A stretch of DNA of 64,000 nucleotides, taken from assembly GCA_963576565.1 (NCBI GenBank), contig OY755040.1, positions 84,946,321 through 85,010,320 on the forward strand. Direction: 5' to 3'. Below the pieces are notes generated by a model. The model did not search any database. It was not told where the DNA came from and saw nothing but the letters and a program-made list of their open reading frames with translations. Within the stretch, counting starts at the first letter, position 1. Each line of letters starts with the position of its first letter. The translations under genes were made by a program, and so were the position numbers. Origin of the DNA: Aspidapion aeneum. Taxonomy: Eukaryota; Arthropoda; Insecta; Coleoptera; Brentidae. Shown here piece after piece: positions 54,262-64,000 of this stretch.

Positions 54262-54552
54262 TGTGCAAGCTGTGCTTGACAATAATTAGACTTGCTTAAC
54301 TCGGCTTGGTTAAGCAGCGGGACTAAAGTAAAAGTTTACTGCCAGGGAGCAGCCTCACTCCCTGCAATGACCAAGAAGGCTTATGGTACAGTAAACTAAG
54401 TAGGTATAGTGAGAACAACTATCAAATGTTGAATCTGCTTTACTGAGATAAATCCTCTCTTTTTATATTCAAAAATTGTTATGGTTCGTGATAAATGAAG
54501 ATTTATGAAAATTGGTAAAAAAAGAAAATCTGTTTAATTTTGTAATTAAACA
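54262..54552 (-). repeat. 5' LTR of the non-autonomous element (291 bp, internally deleted)
   Basis: Same ends as the 3' LTR, with an internal deletion. The deletion must postdate integration or have arisen by template jumping, since LTRs are normally made identical. Confidence 0.88.
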
Positions 54553-55332
54553 ATGAAATTTACAACTTTGTAGTGTTAATAGACGCTTAATGTGATTTTT
54601 GACCTAAATTTAAAAAAAAAATTATAATTATTAACTTAAATTTCAAAAAAAATACATAAAGGATCCAAAAGGGCCGAGTTTTCTATTTATGAACAGATAT
54701 GTATCAAAATTGGAACTTTGGGCTTTAAAATGGGGTGTATATAGCCGATAATTAAGATTTCTGACCAGTGGCGTAGCGTGCCTTGGCGGGGCCCCATATA
54801 AAAATTGGTTTGGGGAAGATTTCTTACAAAATAAATCATAATTATCAATCTGTCACTTTTTCCAAAATATTTACAAATACTTAATTCAAACTAAATATAC
54901 ACTCTCCTTGCCTATTTTTCGTCAAACTCATTTATTAAATCATTTATAGCTAATGATGACCCCAGTTTTTCCAAAATTTCTGCCTCTATGGACAATAGTG
55001 ACAGGTCTGACAGGCGTTCCTGCCCCATGGAAGTCATTTTTTATCAGTTTTAATTTTAAATAACTTCTTTCAGCAGTCGTGGTTGTAACTGGAAGAGTCA
55101 ATAATAAAAAGCATGCTGTTATTATGTCGGAAAAACTGGATGCAAGACTATGGAATTTTATCAGCAATAATTCAAGGAGTTCTTTGATGGAATTAATTTT
55201 TTGAATTTCAGATTTAAGGCATATTTTTAGAGCCTTTAATTGATCGTAAAGATTAGCTGATATATCTTCACTGTATTTAGCCGACAGTTCTGTGGAAGCT
55301 TTCAATATCTCTTCGTTTGAAGAGCACAGGAG

Positions 55333-57540
55333 TTTTTTTTTTCACGGGTATGCGCACTCGCAAGGAGATCCCTATCACGCTCGAGAAGCGGCAAGTGCGC
55401 GGAAATGTTGGTGTGTTGGTTTTGAAACGGTTCAGGCTGTAACCTGCACGGAAAACTGTCGCAGGGAGTTTATTCCACAGCGATGCTGTTCTCCAGAGAT
55501 ATGAAATCTGATATAATGAGGTTCTTGGTGCCTCTATTTTGACAATAAATTGATGGTTACCGTCTGTTTAACGTGTTCGCCTAGTGGGTGCCACTCCCGG
55601 GGGATCATACGTGCCAACTCTTCAGAGCATTTTCCGTGATAATACCTGTAGAAGAGAGATAGCACTCCATATATGTGAGCAGTACTCCGTATTTGGTCGA
55701 ATCTGGGCTATGTAGAGTGTCAGCAGTTGGCTTGGTGTATACAGATGTCTTGTACGAAATAGCACCCCAAGCTTTTGGGACGCCCTTTTAGCTATATCTG
55801 CCACGTGACTGTGCCAAGACATGTTGGTCTCTGCAGTGACTCCTAAGATGTTCAACTTGCTCTGCAATGCGACAGCACTTCCAGATAGCATGATGTTTGG
55901 CTCACCGGTGCTGGTCTTTTTTGAAAACATGGCTGCTTGGGTTTTCTGTGCGTTGAACTGTACAAGGTTTTTGTTGCCCCAGTCCTCTATTATCTCCAAG
56001 TCGTTATTTATCTGTGATATTTCAGTTAGTCTAAGGTAATGGAATTCACGTGCGGAGAGACATGTGGGTGGTATGACTGAGGAGACTACATTGCCATCAT
56101 CTGCAAAGCAATAAAGAAGATTTACTGTTTTATCTATGAGGTCATTTATATAAATCAGAAAAAGTGTTGGCGAAAGGATTGCTCCCTGTGGCACACCAGC
56201 ATTTATTTGGTAAGAGTTGGAGTTCCGGCCATCCAGTGCAACATAAATGGATCTATCCTTAAGGTAACTTTCAAACCAAGTGCAAAGTCTCGGCGACAAT
56301 CCCGTTGCTTTGAGCTTGTTAAGCAGATTTTCATGCCAGACTTCATCGAATGCTTTAGATATATCTAAGGCAATTGTTCTTGTTTCACCTCGCAACTCAG
56401 TCGCTTTTTGCCCTAAGTGAGTGACGTATGTAAGTAAATCGCCAGATGACCTATATTTTCGAAATCCGTATTGCTTGTCGTTGATAATTTTGTACCTTTC
56501 CAAGTACTTGGTTAGGTGATTGTTCACAACTCTTTCCATTACTTTTGATATCACCGGAAGTAGAGCAATTGGTCTATAGTTTAACGGATCTGTCTTTTTT
56601 CCTTTCTTTGGAATGGGTTGTACTGCGGCAGACTTCCATGATGATGGATATACTTCTTGCCTATAAGATAAATTGAATAATTTTGCGAAAGTTGGGGTGA
56701 GTTCGCTAGCATAATTTTTGAGTACTATCGCGGGAATGCCATCTGGACCCATTGCTTTGTTTGTATCCAACTTTTTAAGGGATTTTCGTATTTCTCTGTG
56801 ACAAAAGGGTATCTCTAGCATACTGTGGGAAACCCTTTCAATGAACGGTGGAGTTTTTCCATTTGGCACTGTAAGGTTTGAGTTGGAGGCAAAGATTTTG
56901 GCCAGCATATTGGCTTTTTCCTCTGATGTTGTGGCTAAGCGAGTATTTTTATCTGTAAGTGGTGATATGGATGACTTGGTTAAGTTTGATCCAACGGCTT
57001 TTGCAAGAGACCAAAAGGACCTAGAACTACTTGGACAATTCAGCAACCTGTTTTTTATTCTTTAATTGTATGTTTCTTTGGCGGCGTCAATAGTAATTTT
57101 GCAACTATTTCTGGCTTCTATAAATTCTGTGTGGTTTTGAGCGGTTTGTTGTCGTTTCCAAAGGTTATATGCTCTGTGTTTTTTCTGTACAGCCGTTTGA
57201 CACTGGCTGTTGAACCAAGGTTTTGCATTAGCTCTGCGTTTTATTGTATGTGGGATATATGCATCCATTCCAGATAAGATTACTTTTGTTATTTCATTAC
57301 AGCAAATAGTGGGATCAGCTGTTTTAAAGCAAACCTCTTGCCATGGAAAATCCAGGTTTCCTCCTGTTTAAGGTCATTCCATTTTGCCGATTTATAGTGC
57401 CACATTTTACGAGGAAGTGATTGTTGGCTTGGCGGTATGAACATTTCGCACTTTGTTCTTATAAGTTTATGTTCGGACCAACCAACCGGAATATTTTGAT
57501 CCTGAAGGCGCCATCATGCTATCTGTTACTCATTGTTGGA
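55333..57540 (-). mobile_element. Jockey-like non-LTR retrotransposon, 5'-truncated, nested in hAT
   Basis: Minus-strand insertion ending in an A10 tail (T run 55333-55342 on plus) directly against hAT coding sequence. It keeps the connector and complete RT but lacks ORF1 and most of the endonuclease; the 5' boundary lies between about 57500 and 57640. No target duplication found. Confidence 0.85.
55345..57500 (-). pseudogene. Jockey-like ORF2: reverse transcriptase, 5'-truncated
   Basis: Read from about 57500: the end of the endonuclease and the connector (57268-57062), an in-frame TAA at about 57061-57059, then 474 open codons (57046-55622) with KLDTNKAMGPDGIPAIVLK, DPLNYRPIALLP near 56600, IINDKQYGFRKYRSSGDLL near 56460, IALDISKAFDEVWH near 56360, NAGVPQGAILSPTLFL near 56190 and the catalytic LLYCFADDGN near 56110. 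The thumb region continues with a frame change near 55630 to a stop around 55345, just before the A tail. The catalytic FADD and the other RT motifs are intact; only the N-terminus and a few sites are damaged. Confidence 0.9.
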
Positions 57541-59389
57541 ACCGGACTGCCAGCGCAGTAGCGGAACGTGGTGATACCACTTAACGCTACTCAGTTCTGG
57601 TATGGTGGTATCTCACCGGTCGACGCCCAATGAGTAAAAAGCGTCTACCACATGTTGTTTTCCTGTTTTCTCTAGTTGTAATATATCGAACATACTACTC
57701 AGGTCGCGGAGGCTCTGAAATCTTTGTTTCGTTTGAGAAATTTATATATCTAAACAGCAATAGTAAACCGGGTCTCAAATTCTCTCATATTGTGATAACT
57801 CATCAAAAAAACGCTTCGTTAACTTTTGCCTTTTGTTTTTGAAAACAGTTGTTATCCCCACACTTTTGCTAAGTCTTTGGACTCATTAAGCAATCTATTG
57901 AATGAATTTTGATTTTTTAATTCGCACAGTCTATTCAAAAGATTATCTAATAAAATACTAGCTTTCTGTAAGTCATTATTTTCATGCTGTAGAGCTTTAG
58001 AAACAGGATTAATGATTTCAAATAGCGAAGAAAAAATGTAACAATCACTAAAAAATCATAACTCTCTAAAATCCTAATTATATTTTTACATTCTTCACGT
58101 TCGTCTTTTTTTTTCGAAATCAAATTAAGTTGGTACAAAGTTTTCATGATTAATAAATAATTTTTCTTCACCGCTAATAAAGCGTCGTTCCTTGGAGTCC
58201 ATCTAGTAGGACATACCTTCTTAAGGGTAATTAAATATTTTTCAGTTGAATCGTCACTTAACATTGCGCAGCGTTGTATACTATTGCCAACAAAAGTATA
58301 TATTTTTTCTAAATTATTAACGAATATGTTCCGCAGCATCGTTTAAAACTAAATTTAATGCGTGCGCAGCACAATAAACATAATTAGCATTCGGAGCATG
58401 CTCTTTTATTAGGGTTTGTAATCCTTCATAAACACCCGACATAACATTTGCTCCATCGTATCCCTGCCCTCTACTTTTAGTCAAATCAATTCCATATTGT
58501 TTAATCGAATTTAAAATTTCAGTTTTAAGGCCTTCAGCTGTGCAATCGGATACTGCTTGCTATAAACCCCAAAAATGACTCACAGATTTTTATTTCTTTA
58601 GGCATATTATCATCACTTTCTGTAATCGAGATGTATCGAAAAACTACAGAAAGTTGGTCAATTTTTGACAAGTTTTGTGTTGTATCTAGAATTATTGTCA
58701 GAAATGGAGCTTTTTTAATTTCTGAGATAATATTGTTCATAACTGCGGAACCAAGCAAATAAATTATTTCATTTTGAATCTTAGGGCTTAAATACTTTAT
58801 TTTGCCTTTTGGTTTTAAAAGAAGTTCTTTTAAAGTTGGATCATAATCAGATGGCAAACGTAAAATTGTAGATTACAGGATGCTAAAGTGATTATAACAT
58901 TAATTATACGATGCAATACATCTCTCCAGAATGCAGTTTCAATATTGATTTCACTTTGCAACAGAGTATCGATGGTATTTCCTTGTAACCAATATTATAA
59001 GATAAGGATGCAATAATATGCTGCTGTGACTTTTCATGGTCAAGTATAGCTTGCGTAAAACTGCTTCTAATGGAAACACCGGTAACCCATGCAGATGAGT
59101 ACGATTTGCTTTGACGATCTGCTAATAACCAACAGAAATGGCAGTACGGTTTGCTTAAAACATTAAAATAACATAAACATGGTCTTGAAATTTTTATGCC
59201 TGCCTTATTAATATATGAATAATAGTAGACCGAAAAAGATCGGCTACTTACTGGATCTTTCGGAAATGGTCCTTGTGGTTTAAATGGACCCCATTTAAAG
59301 ATAATTTTTCGTTCGCATTCAGTGAGACTACCACCGAAATTTCCTCTATCTGATGAAACTATATTACAATCTTTAGATATCTCAGAATC

Positions 59390-59536
59390 ATCGATTTGGG
59401 TTTCTTCTATTTCCGGATAGACATCTGACGAATTATGTGCTTGGGTTTCTTCTATTTCCGGATGAACATCTGATGAAGAATGTGCTTCTTCTATTTCCGG
59501 ATGGATATCTGTTGAAGAATGTGCTTCAGAAGAATC
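59390..59536 (-). repeat. Three-copy in-frame tandem repeat in hAT exon 2
   Basis: Units of 33-36 bp around GATRTCCATCCGGAAATAGAAGAA encode D-[IV]-[HY]-P-E-I-E-E with Ser-rich links. All three keep frame, so the acidic N-terminal linker was expanded while the gene was coding. Confidence 0.8.
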
Positions 59537-59639
59537 TGAAAATAAAATTAATAAAAAATAAAAGCGAATGTTTAATGTTCTTTTTTATACAATTCTATCT
59601 AAGCTAAGTATAAATGATTAGTATACTCATATCTCAGAA

Positions 59640-59740
59640 ATATGATGAAAATATCATTAAAACCAGGCACCCCGATGGTTCCACAGGCCTTACCCCCGCT
59701 CGGCCATCTCGTTTGCTGGGAATACTTTTCGATTTCCGCT
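59640..59740 (-). ncRNA. tRNA-derived SINE fragment or tRNA pseudogene in the hAT intron
   Basis: On the minus strand ATGGCCGAGCGGGGGTAAGGC (59690-59710) fits the A box of tRNA-derived SINEs and Ser/Leu-type tRNAs, and TGGTTTTAATGA about 25 bases downstream is a decayed B box. The cloverleaf is not complete. It lies within the 59537-60189 intron. Confidence 0.4.
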
Positions 59741-60680
59741 CGACTCGATAAACAAATAGAAATTGAGATTTGAGTTTTTAGGGAAAGATACAGATTATAT
59801 TCCAGTTGAATATCCCCTAACGAACCCCGAATTATACAACACATATAGAATATGTGCAATTTTTTACATGGTATGTAATTTTGTATTACTGGTATATGTA
59901 ACTCATACCTAGTTATGCCAGGCGCGGATTTACGGGGGATGGGGGGGAACGAGAAATTCCCTTTCCAAATCCAAAATTTTGTTCAGTTTTAACACGCAAA
60001 ATACACCTTCTGGCTACTATGCAAAATAATTTTGAAAACTAGCTATTGATATTTAATTAACTGATGTATAGAGCAGGTCATTTTTTTCTGTGTGTCTAAG
60101 TAAGAGTTTCCTTTTTTTCGTTTTGAGGAACAGAACCCTTAAACCAATTTCAAAGATAGATAAGATAAATAGGTTGGGTAGTACTTACCTTTGCAATCTA
60201 AATCACTCACAGGAGCTGATGTCTGAAAAAATGACGAAATTTTGGGCACTTTTTTAATGACCTCCTCTCTTTTCTGTTTACTTTTTCTTTTCATAGCTCC
60301 GCTGGGATAATTTCTTTTCCTTTCACTCATTTTTTTTACGAATCGCCAACCATCAGAAGAAAAATTGTTTTTATTGCATAATAGGTATATAAACACCCTC
60401 CGTCCGTAGTTTATCTTTGTATCGAATCTGCATCGATTATTGTGGGATTTACCGATTCACCCCGGAGAAATCTCGCAGCCCGCGATGACCGATATAAGTA
60501 GGGTGTTGCCAACTTTTGAACGCACGCTTTACGTAGGAAAAAAAGAATCGCTTTTTTCGAGTTTTGTCATTTGAGAAATAAAAATTTTTTTTGCTTACGC
60601 ACGTTGGGGGCCCCCGTTTCCCAGGGGCCCCGCATAATTAATACGGCAGATACAGCGGTAGTTACGCCCCTGTTTCTGAC

Positions 60681-61610
60681 TCAAAACTAAAAAAAATATC
60701 ACGGAACTTTCACATTTATGTTAAATCTGGAACGCCGCGGTATTTCACGTCGCTTATTATAATTTTTTTACTCAAACAAAAAAAACTAGCATGGTGGACC
60801 CAAAATCTTTGTCCTATAGACCATCCTATTTATGAACAGATTTGTGTCAAACTTGGTACTTGAGGGTTATTTTGGGTTAAACAAAGCTGCGATGGAAAGG
60901 ATTAGGAGTTTGCAGAATAATATAAGCTAAAAACCAAATAACAAATTAAAAATATTAAAAAGTTAAACGGTATTATTCTTTGGCTGTACCAAAAAATAGA
61001 AAATAAAGGAACGTAACCCTGACTTTGTAGCGGATAAAAACCTGCAAGTTTAACGACTCCATAATCAAATTATACAAATGATTTTTCTAGAAAAATGTGT
61101 TTTTAAGTTCAACAAAATAAATATTTTTAAAGCGTCCCCTTTTTTATATTAGTGTGTTAAAATTGTCAGGTTTGGTTTAAACTGCTAATGATTCAAAATA
61201 GAACCGTTTACCTTAACAGTTTTTTTACCTTTTTATTTTTATAAACAATCCTGTCAAAGTTCATCTGTAATTTTTGGTTTTTGAGATATTGCAATTCGTA
61301 TGTTTTATAAAGTTACCTTCTTTTTATTTGATTTTTCAAACTAGTATAAAATTCTTTTTAAAATGACGTGTCACACTGATCATTTTAATTTTTTGAATAT
61401 ACTTAACATTATTGAATTTTTTATTAATATATATTTTTTTGTATTTTTATTTGTTTAATTTAGCCTAAAGTACTTTAAAAATAAAAGACAGGCACTTTGT
61501 TGTATAGGATTGATATAAAACTCGTTTTCTTGAAAAAAACCCTTTTAAATTAATAATATCTTTTATATGGGCCACTTATGGCAGCCGATTTTAAAGCAAA
61601 ACTTTTATAA
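60681..61610. other. Unassigned AT-rich stretch
   Basis: No gene or repeat could be supported here. Confidence 0.4.
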
Positions 61611-62725
61611 CCCACATAGCACAATCACGTGTTTAACACGTAAAAAAAGCGTGAGAAAAAAAACGTTGATTTTAAAAGCTGCTAGAAAAAAACGTTTATT
61701 TCATATATGAAAACAAGCTTAATAGGTCATTCATTAAAATTAAAACAGCAATATTTTTACGTTAGTTTCAAGTGATTTTTACGTTAGAATCACATTAGAT
61801 TCACGCCTTTTCTACACGAATTTTAAAACGCGACTTGCATGGCTTTTCTACTGAATATTTTTGAGATTTTACTAGCAGCAGCGCCACCTATTGTCGGGAT
61901 TTTTCACTTTGACGAAATCTATCAGGCAGTGCTTTGGCCTCTAAACTCCAAAAACCTTTTAAGGAACTGATCCCTGATCCTTCACGATCACGACGCATCT
62001 GTTATTAACCTGATAAAGACACATTAATATTCTGTGAAAGTGTTTACTGTTAACAACAACAACCTTGCGAGAGAGCGCCCACGGATAAGGATCCCCTTCC
62101 AAAAGACTGGATGAAAGTCCCCAACCGCTTGCCAACCTCGCCCCCACTCACTATCACTTCGAGTGGTCCTCTCTCCAACTTATCCTACTGCCGATTAGCC
62201 AAGGTTGTATGTAGTTGTTTACTGTTAAAAAATCTTGTTTAGCTTTTAAAAAAAACATAATGTATATAGATAGATATATAGATATTTGTCTTGCCTTGAG
62301 CGCCATCTTTAAAATTGTCTTAAAGTGTTGTAGTCTTAAACTAGTAAACTTATATAACACCCTTCGCGTCTCTTGTAAGTTAAAAAAATGTTATTAAAAA
62401 ACGTGACCAAAAAAGAAGCAGAAAGTTAGTAGGTTTGAGAAGTCTTAATCTAGTGGCGTTTTAGAACATGTTGTGGGGACTTTTCAAGTGTGAATTTAGT
62501 AGATGGAAATAACGAGGGTAAAAAACACGTTATATACACAGCACCAGAAACTTCAGCAAAAAGTACATTTTTATAGCTTAATTTCTCCTTGTTTTTAAGT
62601 TATCTTTAAGCATGTAGATTTAACAAAATAAATATTACATGGTATGGTTGTTTTCAAGTAAAAAAAAGATTTGTTATTTTTGTTCACGTTAATTTAACGT
62701 TGATGTGATTTTTGTGCTATGTGGG
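61611..62725. mobile_element. 1.1 kb element with CCCACATAGCACA terminal inverted repeats
   Basis: Left end CCCACATAGCACAATCACG, right end reverse-complemented CCCACATAGCACAAAAATCAC: 13 bp perfect terminal repeats followed by diverged sub-terminal AACGTT/ACGTTAA blocks. No transposase frame is present, and no clear target duplication (TATAA left, AAGAT right). Superfamily not assigned; a non-autonomous DNA transposon is the likely nature. Confidence 0.65.
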
Positions 62726-64000
62726 AAGATATGTACTCTTAAAGAAAATAAAAATTTCAAGCCTACGGTTGATGACGGCAGCAAAATTTTATAAGGAATC
62801 TATATTTTTAAAGAATTCAGAAATGCCAAGCAAAAACCATTATCTGACCTGTGTACTCATCAAAATTGGAATCAAAATGTACAGTTATAAAATCTACTTA
62901 CCTCCCTCTACAAGATTTATTTTATAAGAATTTTATACAACATAAAATATTGTCGCAAAATGGTTTTAAATCTAAAAATATTGTACTTTAACCTTTGAAA
63001 GGAAAAAGGACACTTCTAAAAAATAACTGAAAGTTGCGTCATTCAAATCATAGTTTTTTCAAAACCTACTGCACTATCTACTCTTTTTTAGTAAAAGTGT
63101 TCAGAAGTTTCAGTATGCTTTTAATTTAAACCTTTTTGCACAAAATCAGGTCCGCGAGCCCACTGTGTGGTGATGGAAGAAAGTCGATTGAAATTGATTG
63201 TCAAAATGACATCTTATAAACATTCTCTTTTGAAAATAATCCCCTGACTGTTTTAGTTTGGGTGCGCCCGTTCCACTACTTTAAGTAAAAAGAGAGAGTA
63301 AGTAGCTGGATGACAATGTGTGAGTTTACTAAATAAAACGAGTAGACCACTGTTTAGTTATTAAACTCATGAGTGCTCAAGATTATTAAGCGCCCTTACT
63401 TGTACAATAGTTTAAAAGGAGATGGTAAATAATCGGATAATAATGTGTAAGTTTAGTCAATGACACGATTAGATTAGATACTAGTACGTTCAAGAATGAT
63501 ATTTTGTGTCGGGGTGCCGTGCTACGTCACAGTCAGCGCCTCATTCAGCGTTGACAAATTGTTCGAAGTTGTGATGCGATAGAAAGACCTAGTACCACAC
63601 CTTCTGACACTGTCAATAAAAAACATTTTAATATTTTATGTATCTGTTCCCCAAATGATGACTTTCTAGTCGGACTTTCTTAATAAGTAAAATTAACGTT
63701 TGCTTAAAATTTATTGTAAATCATGTAGGAACTCATAAACCTTACTGATTTTAATTAGAGTTTGAAATAAAGATTAGAAAATTTAATTGATTTTAATATG
63801 TTTTGTGCCCATTTGAACTATCCTTATTGAGTTATGGACGCGTTCCCCAAGTAATTTTTCGAGTATAAAGAGAACAAAATTAAATTAGGGACGTTTTTAT
63901 TAAAAATGTTTCTGAAATGTGGAGATGAGTTTGAAGTATAACAATCTGACAATAATTTGAAAACTGTAATGTACTACAGCTTTAACTAAGAAAATCCTCT
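62726..64000. other. Unassigned AT-rich stretch to the window end
   Basis: Chance-size frames only. The near-duplicate strings GTAAGTAGCTGGATGACAATGTGTGAGTTTA (about 63299) and GGTAAATAATCGGATAATAATGTGTAAGTTTAG-T (about 63423) suggest an old ~124 bp tandem copy. Nothing else is supported. Confidence 0.4.

Larger units (their letters stand above)
51365..54552 (-). mobile_element. Non-autonomous BEL-like LTR element, 3.2 kb
   Basis: Minus-strand element with LTRs 54262-54552 (5') and 51365-51802 (3'), TSD ATGAA (51360-51364 and 54553-54557), a polypurine tract GGAGAGAGGGGAAAA just before the 3' LTR, and a primer-binding site TGGTCCTTCGAACCGG one base inside the 5' LTR. Inside lie a gag relic and a tandem-repeat region, but no protease, RT or integrase. 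The 5' LTR is 147 bp shorter: an internal block next to GATAAAT is missing with AAAT microhomology at the junction. Confidence 0.88.
54912..60396 (-). pseudogene. hAT transposase (TTF zinc finger / DUF4371 / hAT dimerisation), ZMYM1-like
   Basis: Exon 1 (60396-60190, MSERKRNYPSGAM...) ends at a consensus donor AAG|GTAAGT; exon 2 begins near 59536 after TTTTATTTTCAG. Exon 2 opens with three tandem copies of a P-E-I-E-E repeat, then a TTF-type zinc finger (FKWGPFKPQGPFP, PYCHFCWLLA, HEKSQQH near 59300-59030), a DUF4371 catalytic region (PFLTIILDTTQNLSKIDQLS near 58700; the D is the first catalytic residue), the middle region (VCPTRWTPRNDALLA near 58210) and, beyond the nested LINE, the C-terminal dimerisation block (FLLLTLPVTTTTAERSYLKL near 55080) to the stop at 54912-54914. 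Frameshifts occur near 58890, 58540, 58050, 57750 and 55010. The gene is a relic, well enough preserved to be assigned with confidence. Confidence 0.88.
54766..60672 (-). mobile_element. Complete hAT transposon (5.9 kb) with nested LINE
   Basis: Ends CAGTGGCGTAGCG (54766) and, reverse-complemented, CAGGGGCGTAACT (60672), with GGGGCCCC just inside both ends; TSD TTTCTGAC at 54758-54765 and 60673-60680. The transposase gene is on the minus strand and is split by a 2.2 kb non-LTR insertion. Element structure is complete, coding capacity is not. Confidence 0.9.

Noticed and set aside
53631..54299. Plus-strand frames of 64-146 codons in the tandem array
   Set aside because: Antisense shadows of the stop-free repeat; the element's genes, PBS and PPT are all oriented on the minus strand.
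57540..57645. Small inverted repeat GTGGTGATACCAC / GGTGGTATCTCACC considered as a separate insertion end
   Set aside because: Arms are short and imperfect, and no boundary or duplication could be shown; treated as the uncertain 5' junction of the nested LINE.
1..64000. CRISPR arrays, bacterial operons, ribosome-binding sites
   Set aside because: The window is eukaryotic: spliceosomal introns, LTR and LINE elements and TATA-initiator promoters; the tandem repeats lack spacer structure.

Overview
This is a eukaryotic, almost certainly insect, genomic window: AT-rich DNA packed with nested transposable elements of families typical of insect genomes (gypsy with an env-like remnant, BEL/Pao, jockey/CR1-group non-LTR elements, Tc1/mariner, hAT and small non-autonomous DNA elements), spliceosomal introns, and TATA + TCAGT initiator promoters of arthropod type. 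No conserved housekeeping gene, rRNA gene, canonical tRNA gene or CRISPR array was recognised. I cannot name the species.

Layout. 1-8.7 kb: a decayed gypsy pol (RT, RNase H, integrase) split by a 4.6 kb non-LTR retrotransposon (ORF1, ORF2, TTCTA tail), then an env-like remnant. 8.7-13.3 kb: arrays of dispersed, inverted and tandem repeats. 14.9-16.3 kb: a mariner-like transposase relic with a 522 bp hAT-type MITE (8 bp TSD) in its 3' end. 16.4-21.1 kb: a second non-LTR element whose ORF2 core is inverted between 130 bp inverted repeats. 21.1-21.3 kb: a 190 bp hAT MITE with 8 bp TSD. 22.3-29.4 kb: a young full-length BEL/Pao element on the minus strand with equal-length 662 bp LTRs, TSD CATAT, a largely open gag and an intact pol joined by two +1 frame changes at stop codons.

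31.1-41.6 kb is the most unusual part. It holds a GC-rich island of tandem repeats full of CCAAT and ATGGCGGC motifs; a four-exon minus-strand gene (199 codons, every intron phase-consistent) with a RING-like Cys/His cluster and a last exon built from two near-perfect hairpins; a protein-primed family B DNA polymerase (Polinton/bidnavirus/adintovirus type) in three overlapping frames behind a TATA-initiator promoter; a divergent 61-codon ORF; and an orphan 171-codon gene with its own TATA-initiator promoter. Together these look like the remains of an endogenised DNA virus or Polinton-like element, but I see no capsid, integrase or ATPase gene and no terminal repeats.

41.6-51.3 kb: AT-rich DNA with one large gypsy-type LTR next to a polypurine tract, dispersed repeats and a 210 bp-arm inverted repeat. 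51.4-54.6 kb: a non-autonomous BEL-like LTR element (LTRs, PBS, PPT, TSD ATGAA, gag relic, no pol) with about eight copies of a roughly 115 bp tandem repeat. 54.8-60.7 kb: a complete hAT transposon (8 bp TSD TTTCTGAC) whose intron-containing transposase gene is split by a 5'-truncated jockey-like element and carries a tRNA-like SINE fragment in its intron. 61.6-62.7 kb: a 1.1 kb terminal-inverted-repeat element. The rest is featureless AT-rich sequence.
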